Shown here: one piece after another, positions 25,118 to 36,095 of the stretch
Numbering within the stretch: position 1 is the stretch's first letter
Layout: every line of letters starts with the position of its first letter
NCBI RefSeq assembly: GCF_003814745.1
Contig: NZ_RKRD01000002.1
Span: 380,420-444,419, forward strand
DNA length: 64,000 nucleotides
Reading direction: 5' to 3'
Source: Hydrogenoanaerobacterium saccharovorans
Lineage (GTDB): Bacteria; Bacillota; Clostridia; Oscillospirales; Ruminococcaceae
The notes under the pieces: generated by a model
What the model was told of the DNA's origin: nothing
What the model saw: only the letters and a program-made list of their open reading frames with translations
The model's database searches: none
Made by a program: the position numbers and the translations under genes

Positions 25118-27586
25118 GTGACAGTGCGTTTGATAGCCAAGGTTGCGGTTGATAAAGCCGCATTTCATTTTGACAAGCTGTACGACTACCTTATTCCCGT
25201 AGAGTATGGTTCCGCCGCAAAAGTTGGCTGCCGTGTTCTAGTGCCGTTTGGTGCGGGTAACCGTAAACGCCAAGGTGTTATATTAGCGTTAGAACAGCTT
25301 AAAAGCGACGAACACACGCACAAAATCAAACCCATCCATCTTCTGCTTGATGAGGAAGTATACCTGACGCAAGAGTTGCTTGAACTCGTTTATTATCTGA
25401 AAGAAAACACTTTTTGTACCTATTATGATGCAGTAAAAACTTTGTTGCCTGCGGGGGTTGGGTACAATTTGGGGTTTGTATACCATGTAAACCCACACCC
25501 GCAAAGTGACATTTCTGTGCTTACACACGAGGAACAAGCTCTGGTGGACTATTTAAAAAGCAGAAAAGCCCCAATTTTAAAAGAAAAACTTTGTGAAGTA
25601 TTCGGGCTTACCCCTGAAAACCCTTTGCTTAAAAAACTTACCGCCGAAGGTTGGCTGCTTTGCGAAGAAACTGCCAAACGTAAAATCGGCGATGAAACAG
25701 TAACCATGGTGCGCCTTTACGGTGATTGTACCGAGGGTGTGCCCGACAATATCAAGCTTACTGCAAAACAGCGTGCGGTGTTGGAATTGCTTTGCAATGT
25801 CGGTACCGCATCGGTAAAAGAAATCGGCTACTTTACAGGCACTACTTCGGCAGTTGTAAAAGCTTTGGAGAAAAAGGGCTATGTGGAGTTGTTCGAAAAC
25901 GAGGTGTTTCGCTCGCCTGTTACCGCAAGCAGCGTGCAGGCAGAGCAAACCGTTCTTACTGCGCATCAGCAGTTGGCTTACGAGGGCATAAAAGCCCTTT
26001 ACGATAAAAACCAGCCCGCTGTATCATTGCTGTATGGTGTAACGGGCAGCGGTAAAACAAGTGTTTTTGTGCGGCTGATAGAAAAGATGGTAGAACAGCA
26101 CCGGCAGGTGATTGTGTTGGTGCCTGAAATATCCCTCACCCCGCAGGCAATCGAGGTGTTTACCTCGCGGTTTGGCAAAAGGGTGGCGATTTTGCATAGC
26201 GGGCTTTCTATGGGCGAGCGGTTGGATGAATGGAAGCGTATCCGAACAGGGCAGGTGGATATTGCTGTGGGCACACGTTCTGCGGTATTTGCACCGTTTG
26301 AAAATCTGGGTATGATTATCATAGATGAGGAGCAGGAAAGCACTTACAAAAGCGAGGCAAGCCCGCGTTACCATGCCCGTGAAGTAGCAAAAGTGCGTAT
26401 TTTGCGCCACAATGCACATCTGCTGCTGTGTTCGGCTACGCCGAGTGTTGAGAGTTACTACCATGCCAAAACAGGGCGATACCATCTGTTTACACTGAAC
26501 GAGCGTTTCGGAGATGCCGTACTCCCGTCGGTTTCGGTTGTGGACATGGATGCGGAACAGCGCGAGGGCAATTTTATGAGCATCAGCCATGTGCTGGGTG
26601 AGCAGATTGCAGAAAACCTGCGCAACAAGCAGCAGACCATCCTTTTGCTCAACCGCAGGGGCTACAACACGTTGGTGAAATGCACAAGCTGCAATACGGC
26701 GGTATCCTGCCCGCATTGCAGTATCGGGCTTACTTACCACCATGCAAACGGGCGGCTGATGTGCCATTACTGCGGTTACTCGCGTGAGCTTACACAAAAA
26801 TGCGAAGTATGCGGCAGCGAGTATGTAAAATATGCAGGAGCGGGCACGCAAAAGCTCGAAGAAGAGCTGAAAATGCTGTTCCCATCTGCAAGAATATTGC
26901 GGATGGACGCAGACACCACCATGGCGAAACACGCTTACGAGCAAAACTTTAAACAGTTTGCCGACGGCGAATACGACATTATGGTGGGTACCCAAATGGT
27001 GGCAAAGGGTTTAAACTTCCCCAATGTAACGTTGGTTGGCGTACTTTCGGCAGACAGCACGCTGTTTGGCGACAATTTTAAAAGCGAAGAGCGCACCTTC
27101 AGCCTGCTTACGCAGGTAGTTGGGCGCAGCGGACGGGGCGAGCTGCATGGCAGAGCCTATATTCAAACGCACTTCCCCGATAATGAAATTTTTGCAATGG
27201 CAGCGGAACAAGATTACCAGAGATTTTATGAAAATGAAATTGCTACCCGCAAAATTATGCTTTATCCGCCGTTTTGCCAGATGTGTGCGGTTGGGTTCAG
27301 CGGTGAAAATGAGCGCGAAGTAATTGCTGCGGCACAATATTTTCAAAAATGCCTTACCGAAACAGCAAAGCAAAACTACCCCGATTTGCCGCTGCGAATA
27401 TTGGGCGTTACCCCCAATATAGTGTTGCGCGTAAGCGGTAAATTCCGTTATAAAATTATCATTAAATGCAGCGGCAGCAAGCAGTTTCGCGCTATGATGG
27501 CGGCGGTACTGATTCAGTTTGCAAAACAGCGCAGTATAAAAGGCATATCGGTTTATGCGGATTTGTATTTTGACGGTACAATTTAA
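25118..27586 (+). CDS. priA: Primosomal replication restart helicase PriA
   Basis: The 822-residue 3'-5' helicase reloads the replisome at stalled forks. An N-terminal DNA-binding domain (about 1-110) and a winged-helix part precede the helicase core. The core has Walker [10 protein letters not shown] (about 307-315) and DEEQ (about 402). The zinc-binding insert (about 521-570) carries four CxxC-type pairs: CTSC, CPHC, CHYC and CEVC. Translation starts at GTG 25118 behind GGAGG. It leads into def-fmt, as in Bacillus. Confidence 0.97.
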   Translation: MTVRLIAKVAVDKAAFHFDKLYDYLIPVEYGSAAKVGCRVLVPFGAGNRKRQGVILALEQLKSDEHTHKIKPIHLLLDEEVYLTQELLELVYYLKENTFCTYYDAVKTLLPAGVGYNLGFVYHVNPHPQSDISVLTHEEQALVDYLKSRKAPILKEKLCEVFGLTPENPLLKKLTAEGWLLCEETAKRKIGDETVTMVRLYGDCTEGVPDNIKLTAKQRAVLELLCNVGTASVKEIGYFTGTTSAVVKALEKKGYVELFENEVFRSPVTASSVQAEQTVLTAHQQLAYEGIKALYDKNQPAVSLLYGVTGSGKTSVFVRLIEKMVEQHRQVIVLVPEISLTPQAIEVFTSRFGKRVAILHSGLSMGERLDEWKRIRTGQVDIAVGTRSAVFAPFENLGMIIIDEEQESTYKSEASPRYHAREVAKVRILRHNAHLLLCSATPSVESYYHAKTGRYHLFTLNERFGDAVLPSVSVVDMDAEQREGNFMSISHVLGEQIAENLRNKQQTILLLNRRGYNTLVKCTSCNTAVSCPHCSIGLTYHHANGRLMCHYCGYSRELTQKCEVCGSEYVKYAGAGTQKLEEELKMLFPSARILRMDADTTMAKHAYEQNFKQFADGEYDIMVGTQMVAKGLNFPNVTLVGVLSADSTLFGDNFKSEERTFSLLTQVVGRSGRGELHGRAYIQTHFPDNEIFAMAAEQDYQRFYENEIATRKIMLYPPFCQMCAVGFSGENEREVIAAAQYFQKCLTETAKQNYPDLPLRILGVTPNIVLRVSGKFRYKIIIKCSGSKQFRAMMAAVLIQFAKQRSIKGISVYADLYFDGTI

Positions 27587-27614
27587 CGATATTATGATAG
27601 TGGAGGAAAGCAAG

Positions 27615-28079
27615 ATGGCATTACGAACAATTGCAAAAGAGGGTGAAGACTGCCTGCGAAAGGTGGCAAAACCTGTAACAGTATTTGACAATAAGCTGAA
27701 AACTCTGCTGGATGATATGGCAGAGACGATGTACGAAGCAAATGGTGTGGGGCTTGCTGCTCCACAGGTATCGGTACTGCGCCGTGTGGTTGTCATTGAT
27801 GTGGGGGAAGGTCTCATCGAACTCATCAACCCCGAAATTATATCGCAAGGCGGCTCAGTGGAGGACAGCGAAGGTTGCCTTTCGTTCCCTGGCCAATACG
27901 GTATTGTAGCGCGCCCAGAAAAAGTTGCAGTAAAGGCTTTTGACCGCAACGGCAAAGAGTTTATTATTGAGGGCGAAGATTTGCTCGCCCGTGCACTGTG
28001 CCATGAGACAGACCATCTCAACGGTGTTGTGTTTAAAGACCTTGTCATCCGCATGTGCACTGCTGATGAGTTGGAATAG
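27615..28079 (+). CDS. def: Peptide deformylase
   Basis: The 154-residue metalloenzyme removes the formyl group from new proteins. All three motifs are present: GVGLAAPQ (44-51), EGCLS (86-90) and HETDH (130-134), giving Cys88 and two His as metal ligands and Glu131 as the catalytic base. The start follows TGGAGG. The next gene, fmt, encodes the enzyme that adds the formyl group. Confidence 0.97.
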   Translation: MALRTIAKEGEDCLRKVAKPVTVFDNKLKTLLDDMAETMYEANGVGLAAPQVSVLRRVVVIDVGEGLIELINPEIISQGGSVEDSEGCLSFPGQYGIVARPEKVAVKAFDRNGKEFIIEGEDLLARALCHETDHLNGVVFKDLVIRMCTADELE

Positions 28080-28131
28080 CATGCACATTTCTTAAAAGGT
28101 AACACAGCAACCAAAAAGGAGCGATATTGTT

Positions 28132-29058
28132 TTGAAAATTGTTTTTATGGGCACACCTGATTTTGCAGTGCCTTGTTTGCAAAGGCTGATTGATATGGGG
28201 CAGGACATTGCAGGGGTTTTTACTCAGCCCGATAAGCCAAAAGGGCGCGGCTACCAAATGATGCCACCGCCTGTGAAAGAGCTTGCTTTAAAACACAATC
28301 TGCCGGTGTTTCAGCCTGCAAAAATGCGTGACGGTGAGGCACTTGGTATTATTAAAGAGCTCGCGCCCGATTTAATTGTTGTAGTTGCTTACGGCAAAAT
28401 TTTGCCCAAAGATATTTTGGATGCACCCAAACTAGGATGCATTAATGTTCATGGCAGCCTGCTGCCCAAATACCGCGGTGCGGGCCCCATTCAGTGGAGC
28501 ATCATCAACGGCGAAGAAGTAACCGGCGTTACCACAATGTTTATGGCAGAGGGGTTAGACACCGGTGACATGATACTCAAGATGGAAACACCCATAGGCG
28601 AGGAAGAAACAGCAGGCGAGCTGTTCGATCGGCTTTGCATTATCGGCGCGGATTGCCTCGAACAAACCATCAAATTGTTCGAAAGCGGCAAGCCTGTTCC
28701 GCGCGAAGTGCAGGACGATGCAAAATCCAGCTATGCCCCTATGTTGGACAAAGAACTATCAAAGCTTGATTTTACAAAGAGCGCACGTGAATTGCACAAT
28801 CTCATCCGCGGTGTTTCGCCTTGGCCGGTTGCACACACCGTTTTTCGCGGCAAGCTGCTAAAGGTGCACAAGGCGCGGATTGCGTACGATTTTACAGGCA
28901 AGGTAGGAACTATCTTGGATGAAAAACGCATGATTGTAGGCTGCGGTGATGGTGCAATCGAGCTTTTGGAGGTGCAGGCAGAGGGCGCAAAACGTTTGCC
29001 TGCAAGCGATTTTATGAACGGTAAACGCATACAAATGGGCGAACAATTGGGCGTGTAG
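28132..29058 (+). CDS. fmt: Methionyl-tRNA formyltransferase
   Basis: The 308-residue enzyme formylates initiator Met-tRNA using 10-formyl-tetrahydrofolate. The catalytic set Asn105, His107 and Asp143 lies in INVHGSLLPKYRGAGP and GLDTGDM. A C-terminal OB-like domain (about 205-308) binds tRNA. The start is TTG 28132 after AAAGGAG. It needs folate, which the window also addresses through folC and folT. Confidence 0.96.
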   Translation: MKIVFMGTPDFAVPCLQRLIDMGQDIAGVFTQPDKPKGRGYQMMPPPVKELALKHNLPVFQPAKMRDGEALGIIKELAPDLIVVVAYGKILPKDILDAPKLGCINVHGSLLPKYRGAGPIQWSIINGEEVTGVTTMFMAEGLDTGDMILKMETPIGEEETAGELFDRLCIIGADCLEQTIKLFESGKPVPREVQDDAKSSYAPMLDKELSKLDFTKSARELHNLIRGVSPWPVAHTVFRGKLLKVHKARIAYDFTGKVGTILDEKRMIVGCGDGAIELLEVQAEGAKRLPASDFMNGKRIQMGEQLGV

Positions 29059-29180
29059 AATATATGGTTAAGGTGCTGATTTAGATGTCAGAAAAAGTTT
29101 ATCACGCCGTCATATCCAGTCTATAAAAATTTGTTAGCTTATTTAAGAGTATAGTGCATGATAGAAAGGGGTTGCTCCTT

Positions 29181-29879
29181 ATGTTTGGTTGGTACTACGA
29201 TTATTACTATATCATTTTGGTCATCCCTGCAATGATTTTAGCGATGTGGGCACAGATGAAGGTAAGCAGTACGTTCAACCGCTACTCTCGTGTGCTTAAT
29301 ATGAGAGGATATACGGGTGCACAAGCAGCACGTGAAATTCTGGACCGCAACGGCTTGTACCATGTACAGGTTCGGCAAGTGCAGGGCAAGCTTACCGACC
29401 ATTTTGACCCTCGCACCAATGTGGTGAGCTTGAGCGAATCGGTATACGGCAGCACCTCGGTTGCCGCAATAGGTGTTGCGGCACATGAGGTAGGCCATGC
29501 GGTACAGCATGCAAAGGGCTATGCCCCCATTAAATTACGCGCCGCTATTATCCCTATTACCAATATCGGCTCAACATTGGCAATTCCGTTGGTGTTCCTT
29601 GGTATCTTTATGCAGGTGGACATGCTCATCAACTTTGGTATACTGCTGTTTGCAACCGTTGCGGTATTTCAATTGGTGACGCTGCCGGTAGAGTACAATG
29701 CAAGTAATCGTGCGCTTGAAACGCTTGAAAGTACAAATATGCTTGGTACCGAGGAACTAAAAGGTGCAAAGCGTGTGCTTAGTGCCGCTGCACTTACCTA
29801 TGTTGCCGCGTTGATTGTGGCTGTGGCAAACCTGCTGCGATTGATTCTGCTTACAGGTGACCGCAGAAGAGATGATTAA
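29181..29879 (+). CDS. YugP-type membrane zinc metallopeptidase
   Basis: The 232-residue protein matches the neutral zinc metallopeptidase family typified by B. subtilis YugP. It has an N-terminal membrane segment (about 8-26), the zinc motif HEVGH (102-106) and two further membrane segments (about 115-165 and 205-225). Its substrate is unknown. It starts at ATG 29181 after GAAAGGGG. In clostridia it commonly sits between fmt and rsmB, as here. Confidence 0.9.
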   Translation: MFGWYYDYYYIILVIPAMILAMWAQMKVSSTFNRYSRVLNMRGYTGAQAAREILDRNGLYHVQVRQVQGKLTDHFDPRTNVVSLSESVYGSTSVAAIGVAAHEVGHAVQHAKGYAPIKLRAAIIPITNIGSTLAIPLVFLGIFMQVDMLINFGILLFATVAVFQLVTLPVEYNASNRALETLESTNMLGTEELKGAKRVLSAAALTYVAALIVAVANLLRLILLTGDRRRDD

Positions 29880-29919
29880 CACAAATAATACAATAATTTA
29901 AAAATAAAGGGACGACTAC

Positions 29920-31275
29920 ATGAAAAGTGCGAGACAAGTCGCCGTACAGGCGTTGGTAAAAGTGAATCAGGACGGCGGCTACTCCAATTTGGTTATCGAC
30001 AGCGAACTGAGTAAAAGCGAGTTGGACCCGCGTGACAAGGCGTTTTGCACAACACTGTTTTATGGTGTGCTTGAACGCCGAATAACCCTAGACGCTGTTC
30101 TGCAAAAATACTGCAAGCAGCCGTTAAAAAAACTGATGCCGCAGGTGCGCGAACTGCTGCATATTGCAGTTTATCAAATTTTATATATGAGCAGTGTCCC
30201 CACCTCCGCTGCGGTAAACGAAAGTGTAGAGCTTTCGCGCAAGATGAAATGCGGGCATGCAAGCGGTTTTATCAACGGCGTATTGCGTAGCTTTTTACGT
30301 GATGGCGGCAGCCTGGATGGCATTTTACCCAATAAAGCTGCAAAGCCTGTGCCTTATTTAAGCCTGTTTTATTCGGTGCCCGAGTGGCTTGCAGAACATT
30401 GGATAAAAGACTACGGTGCCCAAACGGCAGAAAGCATTCTTGCCGCGGCGGCAGACCGCCCCCCGCTTTATCTGCGTGTGAACTGCCTGAAAAACAACCC
30501 CCAAGATTTAGCAGAAGCACTGCGCAAAAAGGGCATGGAGGTAACCATTCGCGAAGAGATCGGCAACTGCCTTGAGGTGGAAAAAACCGGCGAAATCGAC
30601 TACCCTGTGCTTTATAAACGCGGGCATTTCACCGTACAAGATATCTCTTCGCAGTTATGTGTGCAGGCAGCCGATGCAAAACCCGGCATGCGCTGTTTGG
30701 ACGTGTGCGCTGCCCCCGGCGGAAAAAGCTTTACTCTGGCACAGATGATGGAAGACAAAGGCGAACTGCTGTCGCTCGATTTGCACGAGTTTAAAACCAA
30801 GCTGATTAAAGACGGCGCAAAGCGGCTTGGGCTACACTGTATTCAAACAGCGGCAGGGGATGCGCAAATTTTTGATGAAACCCGCGGTGAATTTGACCGA
30901 GTGCTGTGCGATGTCCCCTGCTCGGGGCTTGGCATTATTCGCCGTAAACCGGAAATCCGTTATAAAAACCCCGATGATTTAAAGGGCTTGCCCCAAATTC
31001 AGTATAAAATATTGGAAACTTCATCAAAATACGTTAAGGAGGGCGGCAAGCTGGTTTATTCCACTTGTACCCTCAGCCGAGCGGAAAATGACGAGGTGGT
31101 ACAACGCTTTTTGGCAGAGCATCCCGAATTTTGCCCCGAACCGTTGCCCAATCCTATCCAAAAACTCACAGGTGCAAACGGTGATTACAAGGTTACCCTG
31201 CTGCCCGAGATGCTTAATTCCGACGGCTTTTTCATTGCAACACTGAAACGAGTTAGAAATGGGGAGTGCCTATGA
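29920..31275 (+). CDS. rsmB: 16S rRNA m5C967 methyltransferase RsmB
   Basis: The 451-residue protein has an N-terminal NusB-like RNA-binding domain (about 1-140) and a C-terminal SAM-dependent methyltransferase. The SAM site is CAAPGGKSF. The two cysteines of the m5C mechanism are Cys334 in CDVPCSG and Cys383 in YSTCT. It overlaps rlmN by ATGA, so two rRNA modification enzymes are translationally coupled. Confidence 0.96.
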   Translation: MKSARQVAVQALVKVNQDGGYSNLVIDSELSKSELDPRDKAFCTTLFYGVLERRITLDAVLQKYCKQPLKKLMPQVRELLHIAVYQILYMSSVPTSAAVNESVELSRKMKCGHASGFINGVLRSFLRDGGSLDGILPNKAAKPVPYLSLFYSVPEWLAEHWIKDYGAQTAESILAAAADRPPLYLRVNCLKNNPQDLAEALRKKGMEVTIREEIGNCLEVEKTGEIDYPVLYKRGHFTVQDISSQLCVQAADAKPGMRCLDVCAAPGGKSFTLAQMMEDKGELLSLDLHEFKTKLIKDGAKRLGLHCIQTAAGDAQIFDETRGEFDRVLCDVPCSGLGIIRRKPEIRYKNPDDLKGLPQIQYKILETSSKYVKEGGKLVYSTCTLSRAENDEVVQRFLAEHPEFCPEPLPNPIQKLTGANGDYKVTLLPEMLNSDGFFIATLKRVRNGECL

Positions 31276-32342
31276 GCGGTTTGCTCGATATAAAATCGAT
31301 GACGCTGCCCAAACTGGAGGATTATGTGCAGGAGTTGGGGGAACCCAAGTTCCGTGCAAAACAAATCTATATTTGGCTGCACCAAAAACAGGCGGACAGT
31401 TTTGCACAGATGAGCAACCTGTCTGTTTCGCTGCGCGAGCGTTTGGAGCAGCAGTGCTATATCAACACCCTTACTGTTCGGCGCAAGCTGGTATCCAAAC
31501 TGGACGGCACGCAAAAATTTTTATTTGGGCTGCGCGACGGTGAGGCAGTAGAGAGCGTATTGATGAAGTACAAGCATGGCAACAGCCTATGTATCTCTAC
31601 ACAGGTGGGGTGCCGTATGGGATGCAGCTTTTGTGCATCGACCATATTGGGTTTATGCCGCAACCTTACCCCTGCCGAAATGTTGGACGAAGTATATATG
31701 GCACAAAAAGTAAGCGGAGAGCGTGTTTCATCCATAGTTTTGATGGGGATTGGCGAGCCGCTTGACAACTTTGACAACGTGATGGATTTTCTCGAAATTT
31801 TATCTTCACCTGAGGGGATTAACCTCAGTATGCGACATGTGTCACTTTCCACCTGCGGGCTTATCCCCAGAATATACGATTTAATGAAGAAAAAAACACA
31901 GGTAACGCTATCTATTTCACTGCATGCCCCAAACGATGAGCTGCGTGATAAGCTGATGCCTGTGAACCATAAATATAAAATAGATGAGCTGATGAAGGCG
32001 TGCCGAGACTATTTTGATTACACGGGGCGCCGCGTGTCGTACGAGTATTCGCTGATAAACGGCGTCAACGACACAGAAGAGTGTGCTCATCAGCTTGGAA
32101 AATTGCTGAAAGGGCAGATTGCGCATGTCAATCTCATTCCTATCAATGAGGTAAAAGAGCGAGATTTTATAAAAAGCTCGCGTATGCGAATACAAAAGTT
32201 CCTTTCGGTTATGGAACAATATAAAATCAATGCAACAGTAAGACGCGAATTAGGCGCGGATATTAATGCGGCATGTGGCCAGCTTCGCAGAGAAGAAAAG
32301 GGGGCGGAGGAAAGTGCTGAAGGCTTACGGCAAAACAGATAG
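31272..32342 (+). CDS. rlmN: Radical SAM 23S rRNA/tRNA m2A methyltransferase RlmN
   Basis: The 356-residue enzyme methylates A2503 of 23S rRNA and A37 of some tRNAs. The iron-sulfur cysteines are Cys114, Cys118 and Cys121 (CRMGCSFC). The C-terminal GADINAACGQL supplies the methyl-carrying Cys335. ATG 31272 overlaps the rsmB stop and has GGGGA upstream. The enzyme releases 5'-deoxyadenosine, a possible substrate of the salvage locus at 41.8-51.2 kb. Confidence 0.96.
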   Translation: MSGLLDIKSMTLPKLEDYVQELGEPKFRAKQIYIWLHQKQADSFAQMSNLSVSLRERLEQQCYINTLTVRRKLVSKLDGTQKFLFGLRDGEAVESVLMKYKHGNSLCISTQVGCRMGCSFCASTILGLCRNLTPAEMLDEVYMAQKVSGERVSSIVLMGIGEPLDNFDNVMDFLEILSSPEGINLSMRHVSLSTCGLIPRIYDLMKKKTQVTLSISLHAPNDELRDKLMPVNHKYKIDELMKACRDYFDYTGRRVSYEYSLINGVNDTEECAHQLGKLLKGQIAHVNLIPINEVKERDFIKSSRMRIQKFLSVMEQYKINATVRRELGADINAACGQLRREEKGAEESAEGLRQNR

Positions 32343-33048
32343 GGGCAAAGTCCGTGTAAACAATCAGGATAGCTTTGCTATTAAGAGCCTTTCCGATACA
32401 GCGCTGTTGATTGTGGTATGTGATGGTATGGGCGGCGAAAAAGGCGGCAACATTGCCAGCCGCAACGCGGTTAATATTATCACACAGCACATTAGCTCCA
32501 ACTACCGCGAAGACTACGATCAGAACAGCATCCGCAATATGATGCTGTCTGCCGTTTCGGTGGCGAACGCATTGGTTTTTGAAATGGCAAAAAAAGATGA
32601 AACCCTTGCGGGAATGGGTACTACGTTGGTTGCCTGCGTTGTAAGAAATAACCTTGCGCACATTGTTCATGCAGGCGACAGCCGCGCGTATCTTGTAAAG
32701 GGCAGCGAAATTTACCGTATGACGCGCGACCATTCGGTGGTGCAAATGCTGATTGAAAACGGCGAGCTTACCGAGGCAGAAGCTGCAGTACACCCCAAAA
32801 AACACTACATTACCCGTGCATTGGGTGTGGACAGTACACTGGATGCCGAATACAACGAAATTGTTTTTACCGAAGGGCAGATATTGCTGATTTGTACTGA
32901 CGGACTGACAAACCATGTGGAGGAAGGAACCCTGCTGCAAACCCTGTTGCAAACTGCCGCCGATGAAGTACCGCAGCGGCTTATCGACCTTGCAAATGCA
33001 CACGGCGGGGCAGATAATATTACGGCAGTGGTTTTGTGCAACCGATAA
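32314..33048 (+). CDS. prpC: PP2C-type protein phosphatase PrpC/Stp
   Basis: The 244-residue Mn-dependent Ser/Thr phosphatase reverses phosphorylation by the PrkC-type kinase encoded next. The PP2C metal motifs are CDGMGGEKGG, AGDSRAYL and GGADNITAVV near the end. GTG 32314 behind GGGCGGAGG overlaps the rlmN end by 29 bases. The pair matches prpC-prkC of Bacillus, which act in exit from dormancy and wall control. Confidence 0.95.
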   Translation: MLKAYGKTDRGKVRVNNQDSFAIKSLSDTALLIVVCDGMGGEKGGNIASRNAVNIITQHISSNYREDYDQNSIRNMMLSAVSVANALVFEMAKKDETLAGMGTTLVACVVRNNLAHIVHAGDSRAYLVKGSEIYRMTRDHSVVQMLIENGELTEAEAAVHPKKHYITRALGVDSTLDAEYNEIVFTEGQILLICTDGLTNHVEEGTLLQTLLQTAADEVPQRLIDLANAHGGADNITAVVLCNR

Positions 33049-33081
33049 CCGACACATCACAAATTCAGGAGGCAAGCGTGC

Positions 33082-35124
33082 ATGGATAGATACATCGGCA
33101 AAAGGCTGGACGGCCGCTACGAAATTATGGAGCTGATTGGCGTTGGCGGAATGGCAAATGTCTATAAAGCCCATGATTTGGCGGAAGACAGAATTGTCGC
33201 GGTAAAAATTCTTCGAGACGAGTTTATGAGCAATGAAGAATTTTTGCGGCGCTTTAAAAATGAATCCAAGGCGATCGCTATTTTAAATCACCCCAATATC
33301 GTTAAGGTATATGATGTCATTTTTAATCCGCAAATGCAGAGCATTGTAATGGAATATATCGACGGAATTTCGCTCAAAGAGTACATCGACCAGCAAGGTG
33401 TGCTGAAGTGGAAAGAAGCGGTATACTTTACCGTGCAAATATTGCGTGGTTTACAGCATGCGCATGACCGCGGTATTGTTCACCGCGACATTAAACCCCA
33501 AAATATAATGCTGCTTTACGACGGAACCATCAAAATTACCGATTTTGGGATTGCTCGCTTTGCACGTTCCGAAACGAAAACCATCACCGACCGTGCTATC
33601 GGCTCGGTGCATTACATCAGCCCCGAGCAGGCGCGCGGCGATGTTACCGATGAGAAAGCCGACATTTACTCGGTGGGTGTGATGTTGTTTGAGATGCTGA
33701 CAGGCAAGCTGCCGTTCGAAGCAGACAGCCCTGTTTCGGTGGCAATCAAACAGATTCAATCCATCCCCAAACGTCCGCGCGAGCTCAACCCAGAAATTCC
33801 CGAAGGGCTTGAAATGATTACCATACGTGCAATGCAGAAAGACGTTGTTAAGCGTTATCATTCTGCTGCTGAAATGCTTCGGGATATCGAAGAGTTTAAA
33901 CGCAACCCCAGTATCAGCTTTGAATATAAATATCTCTCTGAGCCTGCGCCAAAAGAGATTTCTCAAAGCATCAGCCGTGCCATGGCGGCATCGCCCGCAA
34001 CACATAAACGCAGGCCCATCCCTTCAAGAAAAGGGATGCCCAAACAGCGTATGCGCAAAGAAGATAATAGAGAGGAGGAGCAGGAAGTGGTACAAAAAAC
34101 ACCCGTATTACCTATTTTGGCAGGTGTAGCAGGTGCATTCCTGCTGGTTTCTTCACTGTTTATATTTTGGATGTTTTATACGAACAATCCGTTTGAATCG
34201 GTTGAGCAAATAAAGCTGCCTGATTTTGTGGAGCAGAAGTACTCTACCGTAACGCAAAAGTATGGCAAAGAATTTAAAATTGAGCGCGAAGATATACCCA
34301 ATAATCAGTACGAGCGCGGAATTATCATCGACCAAATTCCTAAGTCTGGGCGCAGAGTGCGCAAAGGCAGTACTATTACGTTAAAGGTAAGCAGCGGTGC
34401 ACAAACTGTAGTGATGGAAGATTACGCGGGCATGCCTGTAAACGAAGTGTTGTCAAGGCTAAAAAGCTTTGGGCTAAAAGCAACCGAGTCTAACATCAAC
34501 CACCCGGTGATTGCTAAAGGGCAGGTAATTAAAACCGACCCGCCCAAGGGGAGCGAAATCACAACCGATACGCCCGTAACCGTATATGTGAGCATGGGTG
34601 CAGAGAAAAAGATGGTGGCGGTACCCGACCTGATAGGAATGGATAAAGAGGAAGCAAAAGCAGCACTTGCCATGAACCTGCTGAAAGTAGGCTCGGTTAC
34701 ACCAGTAACATACAGCCAGCTAGACCCCGAAAAATTTGAAGTGGAGCCCGAAATTGGCACGGTTGTAACACAAAGCCCCGAACCGATGGGCGAAGGGGAC
34801 AGCGAACGTATGGTGGCAGAGGGCACTGCAGTGAACATCGGCGTTTACGAAGGTGACACTAATGTTATTCGTATGAATGTAAAAATTCAATTACCTAAAC
34901 TGGATAAAGCGGTTAAGCTTACCGCTGAGATGAACGGTAAAATTGTGAAAGAAGCTTCACTTAATCCGAAAAAAGAAAAGATTTGGACAGTTACTTTCGA
35001 GAGCGAATACACAAGCGAAAGTGCCGTTATTTATATCGGCAGTGAGGTATATCAAGAGTTGGAACTTGATTTCAGCCATGGTACCCACTCCGTTATTACT
35101 GATAATTCTGATATGTTTGAATAA
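33082..35124 (+). CDS. prkC: PASTA-domain Ser/Thr protein kinase PrkC
   Basis: The 680-residue receptor kinase has a cytoplasmic kinase domain (about 10-275) with Gly-loop GVGGMANVY (20-28), Lys42, catalytic HRD (Asp136) and DFG (154-156). A basic linker, one membrane helix (about 341-366) and three extracellular PASTA repeats (about 370-435, 437-500, 505-590) follow. The last 80 or so residues form an extra beta-rich domain. PASTA repeats bind muropeptides, which in Bacillus triggers spore germination. It is co-transcribed with its phosphatase. Confidence 0.96.
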   Translation: MDRYIGKRLDGRYEIMELIGVGGMANVYKAHDLAEDRIVAVKILRDEFMSNEEFLRRFKNESKAIAILNHPNIVKVYDVIFNPQMQSIVMEYIDGISLKEYIDQQGVLKWKEAVYFTVQILRGLQHAHDRGIVHRDIKPQNIMLLYDGTIKITDFGIARFARSETKTITDRAIGSVHYISPEQARGDVTDEKADIYSVGVMLFEMLTGKLPFEADSPVSVAIKQIQSIPKRPRELNPEIPEGLEMITIRAMQKDVVKRYHSAAEMLRDIEEFKRNPSISFEYKYLSEPAPKEISQSISRAMAASPATHKRRPIPSRKGMPKQRMRKEDNREEEQEVVQKTPVLPILAGVAGAFLLVSSLFIFWMFYTNNPFESVEQIKLPDFVEQKYSTVTQKYGKEFKIEREDIPNNQYERGIIIDQIPKSGRRVRKGSTITLKVSSGAQTVVMEDYAGMPVNEVLSRLKSFGLKATESNINHPVIAKGQVIKTDPPKGSEITTDTPVTVYVSMGAEKKMVAVPDLIGMDKEEAKAALAMNLLKVGSVTPVTYSQLDPEKFEVEPEIGTVVTQSPEPMGEGDSERMVAEGTAVNIGVYEGDTNVIRMNVKIQLPKLDKAVKLTAEMNGKIVKEASLNPKKEKIWTVTFESEYTSESAVIYIGSEVYQELELDFSHGTHSVITDNSDMFE

Positions 35125-35207
35125 AAATTAAACTTGCAGACGGAGTGAATAAAGGCATATTGCTTTGCAGTACGGGTCCACCTACTTTAACAGTTGGGAG
35201 ATGCAGA

Positions 35208-36095
35208 ATGGATACAAAAAGCGGTTTAATTATAAAGGCGATGAGCGGTTTTTACTATGTTAAATGCGGTGATGACCTGATTGAATGCCGTGCGCGCGGA
35301 TTGTTTCGCAAACAGGGGCAGGAGGTTTTGGTGGGAGACACCGCTAAAGTAGAAATGACCGATGGCGGTAAAGGCTATGTGGTAGATATTGGGGAGCGCA
35401 AAAATGTTTTGGTGCGCCCGCCGCTTGCTAACATCGACCAACTGGTTATGGTGATTTCTACCTGCGAGCCATTGCCGAATTTACTTGTGATTGACCGACT
35501 GATTGCAATAGCTGAACGCAAGGGCATAGACCCACTTTTGGTGTTTACCAAAAAAGATATGGCCGATTCTCAGAGATATGCCGAAATCTATCGTCATGCG
35601 GGTTTTCGTGTGGCAGAGGTTTCTAACATTACGGGTGAGGGCATCGATGCAGTACGGGCACAGCTTTCGGGTAAAATCAGTGCATTTTCGGGTAATTCGG
35701 GTGTGGGTAAATCCAGCCTGCTCAACTGCTTGGACAAAAGGCTTGCTATCCCCACGGCGGAAATCAGCCAAAAGTTGGGCAGAGGGCGGCATACCACCCG
35801 GCATATAGAATTGTTCCCGTTGCCCGAGGGCGGTTATGTTGCCGATACACCCGGTTTTTCATCGCTGGATTTGGAACGCTGCGAAGTGATTTTGAAAGAA
35901 GACTTGGCAGAATGCTTTCGTGAATTTGCCGATTACAGCGATAAATGCAAATTTACGGGCTGTTCGCATACCAAAGAAAAAGGGTGTGCGGTACTTGCCG
36001 CTTTAGAGCGAGGAGAAATTGAGCCTTCGCGCCATGCAAGTTATATAAGTATGTGGAATGATGTGAAAGATTTAAAGGAGTGGGAACTGAAGTGA
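35208..36095 (+). CDS. rsgA: Ribosome small subunit GTPase RsgA
   Basis: The 295-residue GTPase checks late 30S assembly. It has an OB fold (about 1-70), a circularly permuted G domain with Walker A GNSGVGKSS (162-170), DTPGFSS after it, and a C-terminal zinc part (CKFTGCSHTKEKGC). The start at 35208 follows GGGAG; 21 more upstream residues are open but have no site. Its end overlaps thiN by GTGA. The Bacillus gene order has rpe between these two; rpe is absent here. Confidence 0.96.
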   Translation: MDTKSGLIIKAMSGFYYVKCGDDLIECRARGLFRKQGQEVLVGDTAKVEMTDGGKGYVVDIGERKNVLVRPPLANIDQLVMVISTCEPLPNLLVIDRLIAIAERKGIDPLLVFTKKDMADSQRYAEIYRHAGFRVAEVSNITGEGIDAVRAQLSGKISAFSGNSGVGKSSLLNCLDKRLAIPTAEISQKLGRGRHTTRHIELFPLPEGGYVADTPGFSSLDLERCEVILKEDLAECFREFADYSDKCKFTGCSHTKEKGCAVLAALERGEIEPSRHASYISMWNDVKDLKEWELK